A stretch of DNA of 64,000 nucleotides from Paenilisteria portnoyi (GCF_014322795.1 NZ_JAASTT010000007.1:1-64000), one strand, 5' to 3'; shown: positions 34,118 to 44,513, numbered from the stretch's first letter. Program-made: numbers and translations. The notes: a model not told the origin generated them from the sequence alone.

Positions 34118-35407
34118 TTGAAAATTTTAGTTATAGGTTTAGGATATATTGGATTACCGACGTCTATTATGTTTGCTAATCATGGACAAGAAGTGGTTGG
34201 CGTGGATGTAAGTGAGCGAGTAGTTAAGTCATTGAACAACGGAACGATTCATATTGAAGAGCCAGGTTTGCAAGAAGAGTTGGACCGTGCCATCCAAGCT
34301 GGCAACTTCCGAGCTAGCTTGCAAGCAGAAGAAGCTGATGCATTCATCATCTCCGTACCAACACCAAACAATAACGATGCATTAAAATCATGTGACTTAT
34401 CCTATGTGAAATCCGCAGTCGTTTCAACATTACCTTATTTGAAAAAAGGGAATACCATGATTATCGAATCCACTATTGCCCCGCGTACAACCGAAGACCA
34501 CATCTTACCACTAATCGAGCAAGCTGGTTTCATTGTTGGAGAAGATATTTTCTTAGTACATTGCCCAGAGCGTGTATTACCAGGTCAAATTATTCACGAA
34601 TTAATTTATAACAACCGCATTATCGGTGGTGTAACCGATGCTTGTACAGAAGCAGGAAAAGCGGTTTATGGCGTTTTTGTAAAAGGTGAATTGATTTCCG
34701 CAAAAGCATCTACAGCAGAAATGTCCAAACTAATGGAAAATACGTATCGTGATGTGAATATCGCACTAGCTAATGAACTTGCCAAGATTTCCGCAGACTT
34801 AGGAATCAATGCACTTGACGTTATCGACATGGCAAATAAACACCCTCGCGTGAACTTACATTTCCCTGGCCCAGGAGTTGGTGGACACTGTCTAGCTGTT
34901 GACCCCTACTTTATTGCCGCAGCCTCTCCAGATTATTCCCCGCTTATCCAACAAGCCCGCGCTATCAACACATCGATGCCAAGTTATATTGTAGCACAAG
35001 TAAAAATGATGATGGAACGCGTAGCAGGTAAGAAAATTGCAATCTTTGGCTTAACTTACAAAGGTGATATTGACGATATTCGTGAAAGCCCAGCCAATGA
35101 AATCTGGGAGATGTTACTGAATGAAACAAGTTATGAAGTCGTTGCACATGATCCACATGTTGATGCTCCTTTTGTTGAGAAACATAGCGAAAAAGCAACA
35201 GCTAATGCAGATTTATTATTAATATTAGCTGATCATTCAGAATTCAAGGCATTAAATCTCGATAATATCGCCAATATGAAGCAGCAAAACGTGTTCGACA
35301 CGAAGAATATCGCACAAGAATTAACGGCTGCGAGTAGCTATACCCACATGGGGAATATATCCGAAGTTTCTCAATATCCAGTCGAATCCAAGGTTCTTTC
35401 TGTATAA
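34118..35407 (+). CDS. wecC: UDP-N-acetyl-D-mannosamine dehydrogenase
   Basis: 429 residues from a TTG start, with TAGGAG nine bases before it. N-terminal NAD site GLGYIGLP, central catalytic region with the active cysteine in GVGGHCLAVDPYF (about residue 260), and C-terminal UDP-sugar domain. The WecC/EpsD type oxidises UDP-ManNAc to UDP-ManNAcA (GlcNAc and Glc dehydrogenases of the same superfamily are alternatives). The UDP-GlcNAc 2-epimerase that supplies its substrate is not in the window. First gene of the glycan cluster. Confidence 0.88.
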   Translation: MKILVIGLGYIGLPTSIMFANHGQEVVGVDVSERVVKSLNNGTIHIEEPGLQEELDRAIQAGNFRASLQAEEADAFIISVPTPNNNDALKSCDLSYVKSAVVSTLPYLKKGNTMIIESTIAPRTTEDHILPLIEQAGFIVGEDIFLVHCPERVLPGQIIHELIYNNRIIGGVTDACTEAGKAVYGVFVKGELISAKASTAEMSKLMENTYRDVNIALANELAKISADLGINALDVIDMANKHPRVNLHFPGPGVGGHCLAVDPYFIAAASPDYSPLIQQARAINTSMPSYIVAQVKMMMERVAGKKIAIFGLTYKGDIDDIRESPANEIWEMLLNETSYEVVAHDPHVDAPFVEKHSEKATANADLLLILADHSEFKALNLDNIANMKQQNVFDTKNIAQELTAASSYTHMGNISEVSQYPVESKVLSV

Positions 35408-35417
35408 AGGAGTCGAA

Positions 35418-35645
35418 ATGGAAAATAAGGAACTGTTAGAACTACTCGATGCCAACTTTATGTCAACCAGTGAAGCAATTGAAGCCTTAGCAGTATCGAA
35501 GCAATGCTTTCATTCGCTCGTCACACGAAATAAACTAACGAAAATAAAAAAAGGCTCCTGTGTCTTATATTTTCGTTATCAAATAGAGGATAGAAAAAAA
35601 CGCCAAGAAGATCTGAGGAATAAGTACCGACCATACGGTGTTTAG
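35418..35645 (+). CDS. Small excisionase-like DNA-binding protein
   Basis: 75 residues, MENKELLELLDANFMSTSEA with a helix-turn-helix typical of the MerR/excisionase fold (STSEAIEALAVSKQCFHSLV) and a basic tail. It lies 10 bases after wecC with its own AAAGGAG. The role inside a glycan cluster is unclear; it could regulate the operon. No integrase is nearby. Confidence 0.65.
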   Translation: MENKELLELLDANFMSTSEAIEALAVSKQCFHSLVTRNKLTKIKKGSCVLYFRYQIEDRKKRQEDLRNKYRPYGV

Positions 35646-35690
35646 CTGGTACGGTAAAGGCGTGAAATCTAGCCAGAAATGGGAAGCTCA

Positions 35691-36893
35691 ATGAAAAAAA
35701 TCTTAATTATTTCACAAAACTTTTATCCTGAAATCGGTAGTGCGGCGAATCGAATCAAGTTCTTATTTCAAGAACTGTCGGAGTTTAACCAAGTAACACT
35801 CATCACTACTGATCCGCGATACCCGAATCAAAATTTGTATAAGCAAGGCGATTTTTGGGAAGAAGGCTTGGATGAAACACACGTTATCCGAGTGAAACCG
35901 CGCACGAAAAAGTATGCCAATAGCATTATAAAACGATTTCTATTTTATCTAGAAGTCATGTGCCAATTCATTCAAGCCATCATGCGTCAAGGCAAAGATA
36001 CCGATACGGTTTATATCTCAACACCGCCGATTTCAGTAGGCGTTGCGGGACTGTTCGCTAAGCGTTTTTTAAAGACCAGGTTAATCGTAGAAGTAAGAGA
36101 TTTGTGGCCTGAGACTCTGCTTGGTGTCAAACGTTGGAATAATCGTTTCTTTCTACGTTTTGCCTACTGGCTAGAAAACAAAATTTACCAAAATGCGGAT
36201 AAAATCGTGGTCAACAGTGAGGGCTTTGTAGACTACATTGTTGGAAAAGGTGTTCCAAAACAAAAAATCCACTTCATTCCGAATTCCCTAACAGAAGCAG
36301 AGTTTGCGTGTAGCGCTAGCCAGAATAAGCCAACGAATCAAGAAACTAAAACGATTATTTATACAGGAAATGTCGGCTTAGCGCAAGAGATGGAGGGCTT
36401 CTTTGAACTAGCAGAACGTTTCAAAACAAACGAGGCTATTACATTTAAAATTATTGGCTATGGCTTTAAACTTCAAGAAATTAAGCAGCGATTAAAACAA
36501 TACCAGCTGGCCAATATCACGGTTCTTTCCCCGCAGAAACGCGCACAAGTTTTAAAAGAAATTGGAAAAGCAGATGTGGCGTATGTGACACTTGTCGATC
36601 ACCCTATTTTTGAAAAAGTACTACCTGGTAAAGTGATTGATTACATGGGTATGGGCGTACCAATTGTCGGAAATGTGTCAGGATACAGCAGCCATGTCAT
36701 TGAAAAAGCGAATTGCGGCTATACATTCCAACATAGTCAAATCGATGAGATGTATCAAAAAGTAAAAGAACTCATTGAGGATCCAGAATTGGCGCAGCAT
36801 ATTGGACATAACGGCTACCAATATGCGTATCAGAATCATCGCTGGCAACAAAATTTCAAGAAAATGGAGGCTGTAATTAATCGTGACAACTAA
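35691..36893 (+). CDS. Glycosyltransferase family 4 (WbuB-like)
   Basis: 400 residues from ATG 35691. GT-B fold: N-terminal MKKILIISQNFYPEIGSAAN with GSAANR, and C-terminal donor domain with TGNVGLAQEMEGF and the E-x7-E-like region FEKVLPGKVIDYMGMGVPIV. The sequence resembles WbuB-type transferases of O-antigen and exopolysaccharide loci. Sugar unknown. Overlaps the next gene by 11 bases. Confidence 0.87.
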   Translation: MKKILIISQNFYPEIGSAANRIKFLFQELSEFNQVTLITTDPRYPNQNLYKQGDFWEEGLDETHVIRVKPRTKKYANSIIKRFLFYLEVMCQFIQAIMRQGKDTDTVYISTPPISVGVAGLFAKRFLKTRLIVEVRDLWPETLLGVKRWNNRFFLRFAYWLENKIYQNADKIVVNSEGFVDYIVGKGVPKQKIHFIPNSLTEAEFACSASQNKPTNQETKTIIYTGNVGLAQEMEGFFELAERFKTNEAITFKIIGYGFKLQEIKQRLKQYQLANITVLSPQKRAQVLKEIGKADVAYVTLVDHPIFEKVLPGKVIDYMGMGVPIVGNVSGYSSHVIEKANCGYTFQHSQIDEMYQKVKELIEDPELAQHIGHNGYQYAYQNHRWQQNFKKMEAVINRDN

Positions 36894-38148
36894 AGTCGGT
36901 ATGTTTGTATGGAACTATTTCACCAATGATGCACGGGTTTTACGAGAAGGCACAGCCCTTAGTGAGGCTGGATATCACGTGGATTTAATCGCAATACACC
37001 AAACCGGATTACCAAAAGTAGAACAGCAAAATGTCAATTTCCACGTGTACCGAATGTCTCGTAAGTTACCATTCACTCCAATCCTGAGCTGGTTTAAAAA
37101 CAAGAAATATTTACTCGGAATACTTGTACTACTGTATATCATTGCTTGCTTTTATTGGCCATTACTCTTCCTCTTATTACTCACTCTCCTCTTTTTTACA
37201 AAACCGATGCGAACGATTATGTTTCGAAGTGTTGTTTTTTTTCGGATGGTAGGCGCAGGTTTTCGTCAGCGATATGATATCTATCATGCCAATGATCTAA
37301 ATACGTTGTTACAAGCTGTGATTTGCGCGAAATGGTTAGGGCGAAGCAAACTCATCTATGACTCGCATGAAGTTCAGACGAGTAGAACGGGATACGATAG
37401 CCCTTTATACGGTATCATGGAACGTTTTTTACTACGATTTGTGGATGTTTGTATCCATGAAAATCACACACGTGCAGCTTACGTGGAAGAACGCTACGGT
37501 TTTTATCCAGAAGTTGTGCATAATTATCCATTTAAGCAAGAACAAGATGCGGAAATGACAGTAGACTTACATCAACAACTAGAAATACCACGCGAAGAAC
37601 CAATCTTACTATATCAAGGTGGGATCCAGGCAGGGCGAGGGTTAGATCGATTAATAGAAGCCGCTCCAAACATCAAGATGGGAACTATTGTTTTAATTGG
37701 AGATGGACGCATAAAGCCAACACTCAAAAAGATGGTGGTAGAGCGGAATTTAGAAACCCGAGTGAAATTTATGGACAAAGTGGCATTAGAAGCTTTACCA
37801 AGCCACACAAAAGAAGCATACCTAGGATTCCAAATACTCAATAATACGTGCTTCAACCATTACTCCGCCTCATCGAATAAATTATTTGAATATATCATGA
37901 GTGGCGTTCCAGTAATTGCTTGCGATTTCCCGGAGATAAGCCGTGTCGTTAAAGGATACGAGGTTGGCTTAACTGTCAATTCACACGATTCAGAAGCGAT
38001 TGCTAAAGCTGTCAATGAGCTAGTTAGTAATCCAGAGAAAAGAAAGAAATTGCATCAAAATTGTTTGGAGGCACGTGACGTTTTTAATTGGGAGCAGGAA
38101 AAGCTGATTTTTCTAGCTCTATACGAAAAAATAGTAATAAGGAGTTAA
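36883..38148 (+). CDS. Glycosyltransferase family 4 with membrane segment
   Basis: 421 residues, GTG start with GGAGG 12 bases upstream. A hydrophobic segment at about 78-105 (LLGILVLLYIIACFYWPLLF) would anchor it to the membrane. Donor domain with LLYQGGIQAGRGLDRLIEAA and SNKLFEYIMSGVPVIACDFP is standard GT4. Likely adds a sugar to a lipid-linked intermediate on the cytoplasmic face. Confidence 0.87.
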   Translation: MTTKVGMFVWNYFTNDARVLREGTALSEAGYHVDLIAIHQTGLPKVEQQNVNFHVYRMSRKLPFTPILSWFKNKKYLLGILVLLYIIACFYWPLLFLLLLTLLFFTKPMRTIMFRSVVFFRMVGAGFRQRYDIYHANDLNTLLQAVICAKWLGRSKLIYDSHEVQTSRTGYDSPLYGIMERFLLRFVDVCIHENHTRAAYVEERYGFYPEVVHNYPFKQEQDAEMTVDLHQQLEIPREEPILLYQGGIQAGRGLDRLIEAAPNIKMGTIVLIGDGRIKPTLKKMVVERNLETRVKFMDKVALEALPSHTKEAYLGFQILNNTCFNHYSASSNKLFEYIMSGVPVIACDFPEISRVVKGYEVGLTVNSHDSEAIAKAVNELVSNPEKRKKLHQNCLEARDVFNWEQEKLIFLALYEKIVIRS

Positions 38149-38152
38149 AGCA

Positions 38153-38488
38153 ATGACGAATGCAGAACAGCAAATAAAGCAATTGAAAGAAAAGATCACA
38201 GAGCAGGAGCAAGTCATCCAAAAAAAGCAGGTAGAAACGACCGCTTTCAAGAAGAAAATATATGATTTGCTTGGAGAACAGAAGTCGGCGCTGGAAGCCT
38301 TAAATATGAAGCTAGCAGAACGACAAAAAGAAGTACAAGAACAAAAAGACAAATGCGCCAAAGCAGTGCGTCAATTCGAACAAATGAAACAGCGTTATGA
38401 ACGTCTGAACGATTCCAAACTTGTAAAAATATCACGAAAGTATTGGGCTATGAACAAGAACACCAAGGCTAAAGGAGAGAACCAATGA
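38153..38488 (+). CDS. Coiled-coil protein
   Basis: 111 residues, nearly all heptad-patterned (EQQIKQLKEKITEQEQVIQK onward). No membrane segment or catalytic motif. It sits between glycosyltransferase genes and overlaps the next gene by four bases, so it is probably a scaffold or chain-length partner of the transferases. No family recognised. Confidence 0.75.
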   Translation: MTNAEQQIKQLKEKITEQEQVIQKKQVETTAFKKKIYDLLGEQKSALEALNMKLAERQKEVQEQKDKCAKAVRQFEQMKQRYERLNDSKLVKISRKYWAMNKNTKAKGENQ

Positions 38489-40593
38489 TCGACATTAATG
38501 CGCTGTACGAAGAAATTGAAGCTGTTCAAAAGCAAATATTGGACGATACAAACCCAAATATTGTCGACGTGAAGCAATTAAATACGATCGAGAATTGGCA
38601 TAATCCTAGCAAAAAATTAGTGACCTATGAACAAAATGGGCATCTGTATATCTCAAGCTCAGATTCCAGTTTTGACTACCTGACTTTTCTTGAAAATAAC
38701 AATGTCTTCACGAGGGAACCAGAACATGGTATTCCGGTCCTACCCAAGGAAACCCTAGAACTTCATTTTGAAGCAGAAATGATGGGGGATGTTTCCGTGA
38801 AAATGGCATTGATTGAATATAACCATTCTGAAAAATGTAACGTTTCGTTTTTCAATCCAAATAAAAAAGTTACAATTCATTTGTCGGAAGAAACAACACA
38901 AGTACGACTAGCATTAAAGATAACGCATTCCGGCGTAACAATAGTAAAACACATGCAATTAGAGCGTATCGTGGCGAGTGAAGCGAGCAGACAAACAATG
39001 GCTTATATAGCACCAAGCCATGCACCAGCGATTAAAAGTTTGAAAGATTTACAAGTAGCCTGCATTTTTGATGAATTCACGCGTACTTGCTACGAAAAAG
39101 AAGTACAACTTTTGCCGATTACGCCAACAGATTGGCGTGAAGTATTGACCGAAAATCGTCCGCATTTCCTATTTGTGGAGTCAGCCTGGAAAGGGAACTA
39201 CGGCGCATGGGAGTACAAGATTGCCACTTACAATAACCAATCAAAGGAAGAACTTTTTGATCTGCTAGATTGGTGTAAGGAGCAAGGAATCCCGACTGTT
39301 TTTTGGAATAAGGAGGATCCTATTCATTTTGAAAAATTTATTGCAACGGCAGAACGATTTGACTACATTTATACGACAGATGCTGACATGATTCCGAGAT
39401 ATCAGGAGCGTGCAGGACACACCAATGTATTTGCGCAGAGTTTCGCGGTACAGCCATCGATGCATAATCCAATTGCTTTGGTAGAGCCACGTATCGACAA
39501 GATGTGTTTTGCAGGTTCTTACTATGGTAACAGGCATGAGGAACGACGCAAGGATATGGAGGATGTACTGGATGTGGCGCTTGATTATGGTTTAGCCATT
39601 TATGATCGTAATTACAGCAAACCGTTGAAGGATAAGGCGATGTTCGAGTTTCCCGAGCGTTACCAACAAGCGGTTCTTGGAAGTTTACCGTACAGTGAAA
39701 TGGAATTGGCATATAAAGGCTATAAATATATGATCAATATTAACAGTATTAAGTACTCGCCGACGATGTTTTCGCGTCGTGTATTTGAAGGATTAGCCTC
39801 TGGGACACCTGTTCTCAGCAGTTATTCGAAAGGAATTCGCCGTCTTTTTGGAGATGTCGTGATGATTTCGGAGGATACGGACAAGCTACATGAACAAATG
39901 CAAGCCATTACGAATGATGACCAGATATATAATCAAAAATCACTTGCAGGGATTCGCGCAGTTTACCGGGAACACACCTATCAACACCGTTTAGCGAGCA
40001 TGTTAGACGACCTGAAGATAGCCGTGCCGACGTTTACAAAAAATGTGACGGTGGTTGCGGTTGCCCGTTCGAAACAAGCATTTAACAAAATTTTGAAGCA
40101 GTATAAAGCTCAAACCTATCAAGATAAAAAGCTAGTCGTATGTGTCACGATGTTTGATGAGGCTATCGATATAATGAATCAATATAATTCAGGCGATATC
40201 AGCGTATTTGTCCATAGTTATATGGCCCAATACAACAAAATAACAGAAGTCATCGATACGGATTATGTAGCCTATTTCTCAGATCGTCATTTCTACGGAA
40301 AATATTATCTAGAGGACATGATGCATGCTGCGCTTTATAGTGAGGCCGACTTCATCGGGAAAAGTGAGGCGCGTTATGAGTTTGTGACAGATCTTCATTT
40401 CCAGAGTAGCTTGATTGCAACTCATTGGCATTTTGGAAAAAAGTTACCGACACTACTGCGTGAGATGGAGCAGGATGCATCGATAGCCCCGCATTTGAAA
40501 CAAGGCGCGCGATTATTCAGTGCGGACACCTATAATTTCATGCGAGATGGCAACGAAATAAAACCAGAAGAACGACAGCAGATCGAGATTTAG
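38485..40593 (+). CDS. Large two-domain glycosyltransferase (CgeB-like plus GT2-like end)
   Basis: 702 residues. N-terminal helical and beta region, then a central CgeB-like GT-B domain (about 190-510, with MCFAGSYYGNRHEERRKDME and SPTMFSRRVFEGLASGTPVL), and a C-terminal domain like GT2 transferases (about 515-700, VTVVAVARSKQAFNKILKQY; DTDYVAYFSDRHFYGKYYLE). It could add two different sugars. Ribosome site AAAGGAGAG. Confidence 0.75.
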   Translation: MIDINALYEEIEAVQKQILDDTNPNIVDVKQLNTIENWHNPSKKLVTYEQNGHLYISSSDSSFDYLTFLENNNVFTREPEHGIPVLPKETLELHFEAEMMGDVSVKMALIEYNHSEKCNVSFFNPNKKVTIHLSEETTQVRLALKITHSGVTIVKHMQLERIVASEASRQTMAYIAPSHAPAIKSLKDLQVACIFDEFTRTCYEKEVQLLPITPTDWREVLTENRPHFLFVESAWKGNYGAWEYKIATYNNQSKEELFDLLDWCKEQGIPTVFWNKEDPIHFEKFIATAERFDYIYTTDADMIPRYQERAGHTNVFAQSFAVQPSMHNPIALVEPRIDKMCFAGSYYGNRHEERRKDMEDVLDVALDYGLAIYDRNYSKPLKDKAMFEFPERYQQAVLGSLPYSEMELAYKGYKYMININSIKYSPTMFSRRVFEGLASGTPVLSSYSKGIRRLFGDVVMISEDTDKLHEQMQAITNDDQIYNQKSLAGIRAVYREHTYQHRLASMLDDLKIAVPTFTKNVTVVAVARSKQAFNKILKQYKAQTYQDKKLVVCVTMFDEAIDIMNQYNSGDISVFVHSYMAQYNKITEVIDTDYVAYFSDRHFYGKYYLEDMMHAALYSEADFIGKSEARYEFVTDLHFQSSLIATHWHFGKKLPTLLREMEQDASIAPHLKQGARLFSADTYNFMRDGNEIKPEERQQIEI

Positions 40594-40603
40594 GAGGAAT
40601 AGT

Positions 40604-42754
40604 GTGAGAACTTTAAAAGTGTTAGTGTACGGAGATGTGGATTTGAATATTATGGACGGGTCCGCAGTATGGCTTACCTCGATGGCCGGAATGTTGGCTA
40701 CAAATCCAGATGTCCAGACGGAAATCTTGCTAAAAGCACGCGTCAAAAATACACTATTAACCGACGAAATGGCAGGGTACCCAAATGTGACGACGATTCA
40801 GCCCTACGAGGATTTGGAAAAACGCTCTTTTGACAACGGAAACCGAATGAATGTTGCGGAAGCAGTGCGAGTGATGAAGGAACTCGATGCTAAAAATCAT
40901 TATCATGTAATTATTGTTCGTGGTTTTGATTTAGTACGCCAGCTGATGAAAGAATCCAAATTAGTAGAAAAAACAGTCCCTTACATTACGGACTTTAATC
41001 ATACGCTTACTCGTTCATCACGAAAAGAACGCGCAGAGCTAGGCGAAGTATACAAACGGTTTCCAAATATTTTCATGCAAACGGAGCCAATGAAACAGGC
41101 CTTCATGCGACTCATGAATGTGGGCGGCGAAAAAATTCAAATTCTATTTCCGATGGTACCAAATGGGACGGTGGAACCGAGTTTTCGAAATAAAAATGAT
41201 CGCTTAGTTTACACAGGAAAATTTGCTACGGATTGGTATACGGAAGAAATAGTAGAAGCAGCATCAGAACTAGATGGAAATATAACGGTTGGTATTGCTG
41301 GAGATAAATTTCAAGGTGAATTAACGGCTAAAAAAGAGCAGATTATGCAACAATTCACGGAAGAACCAAAGATTGATTGGCGTGGAGCGATGTCACGTTC
41401 GGCTAGTCAACAATTTATTGAAGACGCAGATGTTGGCATCAGCTGGCGCAGTGAGGTCATTGATAACGATGAGTCAGTAGAATTATCTACGAAGTTGTTG
41501 GAATATGGGCACCTTGGCAAACCTGTTTTAGTAAGGCGTACCAAAATGCATGAGGATTTGCTTGGCAAGGATTATCCACTGTTTGTAGCAACCAAAGAGC
41601 AATTTATTGAAAAAGCAACACAGAGTTTGAACGATAGCACATTGTACGAACGGGCTGCACGTATGACATATGGTGCGAGTCAACATTTCACGATGGCAGC
41701 TTCTTACAAGCGTTTAAGCACCTTCTTATGGAGCTATCAAAAAGACAATATTCGCATTGTATTTGCAGGACATGACTTGAAATTTTTGACGATGGCGATT
41801 GAAACGTGTGAGGCAAATCCTCGGTTAGAGGTAAAAATTGATACGTGGAAAGGACATGCAACCCACGACGAAAAAACGAGCCAGAAACTACTAGATTGGG
41901 CAGACATTATTTTTTGTGAATGGGGCTTGGGAAACGCCGTTTGGTATTCGAAGCATAAAAAGCCACATCAAAAACTAATTGTTCGGATGCACTTGCAAGA
42001 GCGTGAAACAGAACATCCAGCAAACTATACGATGGATAACATCGATCAAATCATTGCTATTTCGCCTTATATTTTTGAAGAGTTCCACCGCGTTTGTGGG
42101 ATTCCGCGTGAGAAGATGACAATGATATATAACATGATTGACACAGCGCAATATCGTCTCAAGAAAACAGTTGACAGCCGTTATAACATCGGTGTTTGCG
42201 GTATTTTACCGAGTCGCAAACGCTTAGATTTAACATTAGATATTTTAGAAAAACTATGGCAGAAAGATAAGCGTTACCGTCTTTATGTGAAAAGTAGAAT
42301 GCCGCAAGATTTACCGTGGTTGATGCAACGTGAAGATGAAAAGGCGTACTATGATGCTATTTTCAAACGGATAGAGGATGCACCCTGGAAAGATGCCGTC
42401 ATTTTTGATGAGCATGGGGATGATGTTGCTGAGTGGATGAGAAAAATTGGTTTTATGCTATCAACAAGTGATTTTGAAAGTTTTCATTTGGCACCGATGG
42501 AAGGTATGGCATCTGGAAGTGTACCATGTGTCCTTCATTGGCCAGGAGCAGAAACGATTTATCCCGAAGAGCATATTTTTGAGACGACAGAGGACATTGC
42601 GGAGTATATCGAGTCATACAAGCAAACGCCTGACAAAAAATTAGAACTGCGCCTTTATCCACAAGCCAATTTTGATAAAATGATTATTTGTAAAAAACTA
42701 GAAAACGTGATAATGGAGGCTTTCGTAAATGGAGAAACTAGCAGCAAGCTTTGA
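40604..42754 (+). CDS. Large protein with two GT-B glycosyltransferase domains
   Basis: 716 residues, GTG start after TAGGAGG. First domain about 1-375 (KVLVYGDVDLNIMDGSAVWL), second about 380-716 (IRIVFAGHDLKFLTMAIETC; donor end STSDFESFHLAPMEGMASGS). Two GT-B units in one chain imply consecutive transfer steps or a catalytic and a binding half. Overlaps the following gene by 26 bases. Confidence 0.75.
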   Translation: MRTLKVLVYGDVDLNIMDGSAVWLTSMAGMLATNPDVQTEILLKARVKNTLLTDEMAGYPNVTTIQPYEDLEKRSFDNGNRMNVAEAVRVMKELDAKNHYHVIIVRGFDLVRQLMKESKLVEKTVPYITDFNHTLTRSSRKERAELGEVYKRFPNIFMQTEPMKQAFMRLMNVGGEKIQILFPMVPNGTVEPSFRNKNDRLVYTGKFATDWYTEEIVEAASELDGNITVGIAGDKFQGELTAKKEQIMQQFTEEPKIDWRGAMSRSASQQFIEDADVGISWRSEVIDNDESVELSTKLLEYGHLGKPVLVRRTKMHEDLLGKDYPLFVATKEQFIEKATQSLNDSTLYERAARMTYGASQHFTMAASYKRLSTFLWSYQKDNIRIVFAGHDLKFLTMAIETCEANPRLEVKIDTWKGHATHDEKTSQKLLDWADIIFCEWGLGNAVWYSKHKKPHQKLIVRMHLQERETEHPANYTMDNIDQIIAISPYIFEEFHRVCGIPREKMTMIYNMIDTAQYRLKKTVDSRYNIGVCGILPSRKRLDLTLDILEKLWQKDKRYRLYVKSRMPQDLPWLMQREDEKAYYDAIFKRIEDAPWKDAVIFDEHGDDVAEWMRKIGFMLSTSDFESFHLAPMEGMASGSVPCVLHWPGAETIYPEEHIFETTEDIAEYIESYKQTPDKKLELRLYPQANFDKMIICKKLENVIMEAFVNGETSSKL

Positions 42755-43697
42755 GATGGAAACAACAACAGGAAAAATACCAGTGCAATATCGTATTGCT
42801 ACATCGAATCCGGTAAGTGAATATCTCCTTGTATGTTTTGCAGAGCTAAATGATGCTGGCGAACCGTTTGATTATTTAGGAGAAGCCAGTAAGACGTATG
42901 ACCAGCATCGACTATTTCTGATGCCACCTGCTAAGGAACATAACAAAATCACGCAGGCACAATATGAAAAAACTGTGAATGAGCTCGTGGAATCTGTTGC
43001 AGAGAAACTAAAAGTGAAGCGCCAAAACATCATGATTACGGGTTATGGTGAAAGTGGTGCAATAGCCATTTATTTTGGCTTGCGATTTCATTACAACCAC
43101 ACGATTGCCGGCGATCCACAAACTTTGAAAAATCACTATCAGTTTTATCAGAACGTGGTCAAGGCATCCTTGAAAGGTAATCAACGAATCGATAAGCTAT
43201 TCGCACAGCTCCATATTGAGGATTTTAATCGACCGCATGTTTATTTTTACAGTGGTTCTAGCTCTCAAAATTATCAAGAAGAGACAAAATACATGCTAGA
43301 AGTCTTAAAAGAGAAACAAGTTTTGAGTAAGATTTGTCGCCAACGTAATATTGGCGTAGCTGGTTTTCCAAGCTTTCTTGAAAAAGAGCTACATGAGCAT
43401 ACGAATCAGTTGGCTTGTAATGAAATCATTGCTTGGCAAAACGACAATAAAGTGCTCGCCGAATGCGTCTTACCCCAGTACTTAATAGAAGATAAGCGCA
43501 TTGAATTTGCTTATTATTTCTATAAAATCGGGGAACAAGAGGCGCTGCACAAAACAAAGTACCAAACAAGCGCCCAGTATCGTTACACAGCGGAAGACGG
43601 CGGCAGTTATTTTGTTAAAGTATTCATTAAGCGAAACAAAGAGACAATCACAAAAAATTCAGGAAAAATTCGCATTACTGTCGCGGAAGATTTCTAA
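42729..43697 (+). CDS. Alpha/beta-hydrolase-like protein resembling Asp2
   Basis: 322 residues. A nucleophile elbow ITGYGESGAIAIYFGL (Ser at about residue 106) is followed by the acyl-hydrolase fold and a beta-rich C-terminus (about 235-322). The pattern recalls Asp2, the O-acetyltransferase/carbohydrate-modifying component of accessory Sec systems, and related proteins in glycan clusters. It would modify or trim the glycan made by the preceding enzymes. The neighbour at 43722 has a similar core. Confidence 0.6.
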   Translation: MEKLAASFEMETTTGKIPVQYRIATSNPVSEYLLVCFAELNDAGEPFDYLGEASKTYDQHRLFLMPPAKEHNKITQAQYEKTVNELVESVAEKLKVKRQNIMITGYGESGAIAIYFGLRFHYNHTIAGDPQTLKNHYQFYQNVVKASLKGNQRIDKLFAQLHIEDFNRPHVYFYSGSSSQNYQEETKYMLEVLKEKQVLSKICRQRNIGVAGFPSFLEKELHEHTNQLACNEIIAWQNDNKVLAECVLPQYLIEDKRIEFAYYFYKIGEQEALHKTKYQTSAQYRYTAEDGGSYFVKVFIKRNKETITKNSGKIRITVAEDF

Positions 43698-43721
43698 AAT
43701 GATAATGGAAAAGGTGAAATT

Positions 43722-44513
43722 ATGTTACATGGCAGGCATTTGAAAAATGGGAGTAAACACTTGATTCTTGTTTTTCAATCAGTCAGTAAGAAAATTTTGG
43801 ACGAGATACCAAGCGTAATGGACGGCACGGCAGATCATGCGAAAATCAAGAAATTGCACGAACGGTATAACTGGATGAACTTCTGTACAGATTATAAAGA
43901 AAGTGATTATTTATTTGTTCAAGATTATTTTTCAGACAGTTACGGCTGGTATTTATTCGATGGCGGCAAAGCGATTTATAACGAATTAAATCAGGAATTA
44001 GAACAGTTTATTAAAAAACACGGCTATGAAAAAGTCATTGCGTTTGGTAGTAGCAAAGGTGGTACTGGTGCGTTGGTATATGGTGTTTTGAATCCTTATA
44101 TCACAGATGTTTTTTCGCTCGTACCACAAGTGAAGGTAAGCGATTTTATCGATCGTTATCACGCAACAGAAAAAGAAGCTTTTTATCAGGGCAATACAGA
44201 ATTAGAAGAAGAAATAAACACGTTTTTCTTTGATCCAAAGAATTACCAACAAGATGCGATAAAAACGACAACCTTCCATCTGTACACTGGGAAAAACGAT
44301 ATGCAGTTTGCAGAATTAATGGCATTAAAAGACTATTTACAAACGCAAGATGTACGTGTCAAAGTGATTGTTAATTCGCTTCATAAAAGTCATAGTCCGC
44401 TCGTTACAGAACATACAAACTTGATTTATCAAACAATCCGCGACATCAATGAGTCACGCGCTTTCGGGTCTACGGAATTGATTCGATTGAATGACGATGC
44501 GTACATGGTTTAA
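43722..44513 (+). CDS. Alpha/beta-hydrolase-like protein (XcbB/CpsF-like)
   Basis: 263 residues with nucleophile elbow AFGSSKGGTGALVYG (Ser at about residue 110), resembling XcbB/CpsF-type capsule proteins and the Asp2 core. Starts MLHGRHLKNGSKHLILVFQS. A second copy of the fold in tandem suggests both act on the same glycan or protein. Last gene of the cluster; no terminator is obvious within 100 bases. Confidence 0.6.
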   Translation: MLHGRHLKNGSKHLILVFQSVSKKILDEIPSVMDGTADHAKIKKLHERYNWMNFCTDYKESDYLFVQDYFSDSYGWYLFDGGKAIYNELNQELEQFIKKHGYEKVIAFGSSKGGTGALVYGVLNPYITDVFSLVPQVKVSDFIDRYHATEKEAFYQGNTELEEEINTFFFDPKNYQQDAIKTTTFHLYTGKNDMQFAELMALKDYLQTQDVRVKVIVNSLHKSHSPLVTEHTNLIYQTIRDINESRAFGSTELIRLNDDAYMV

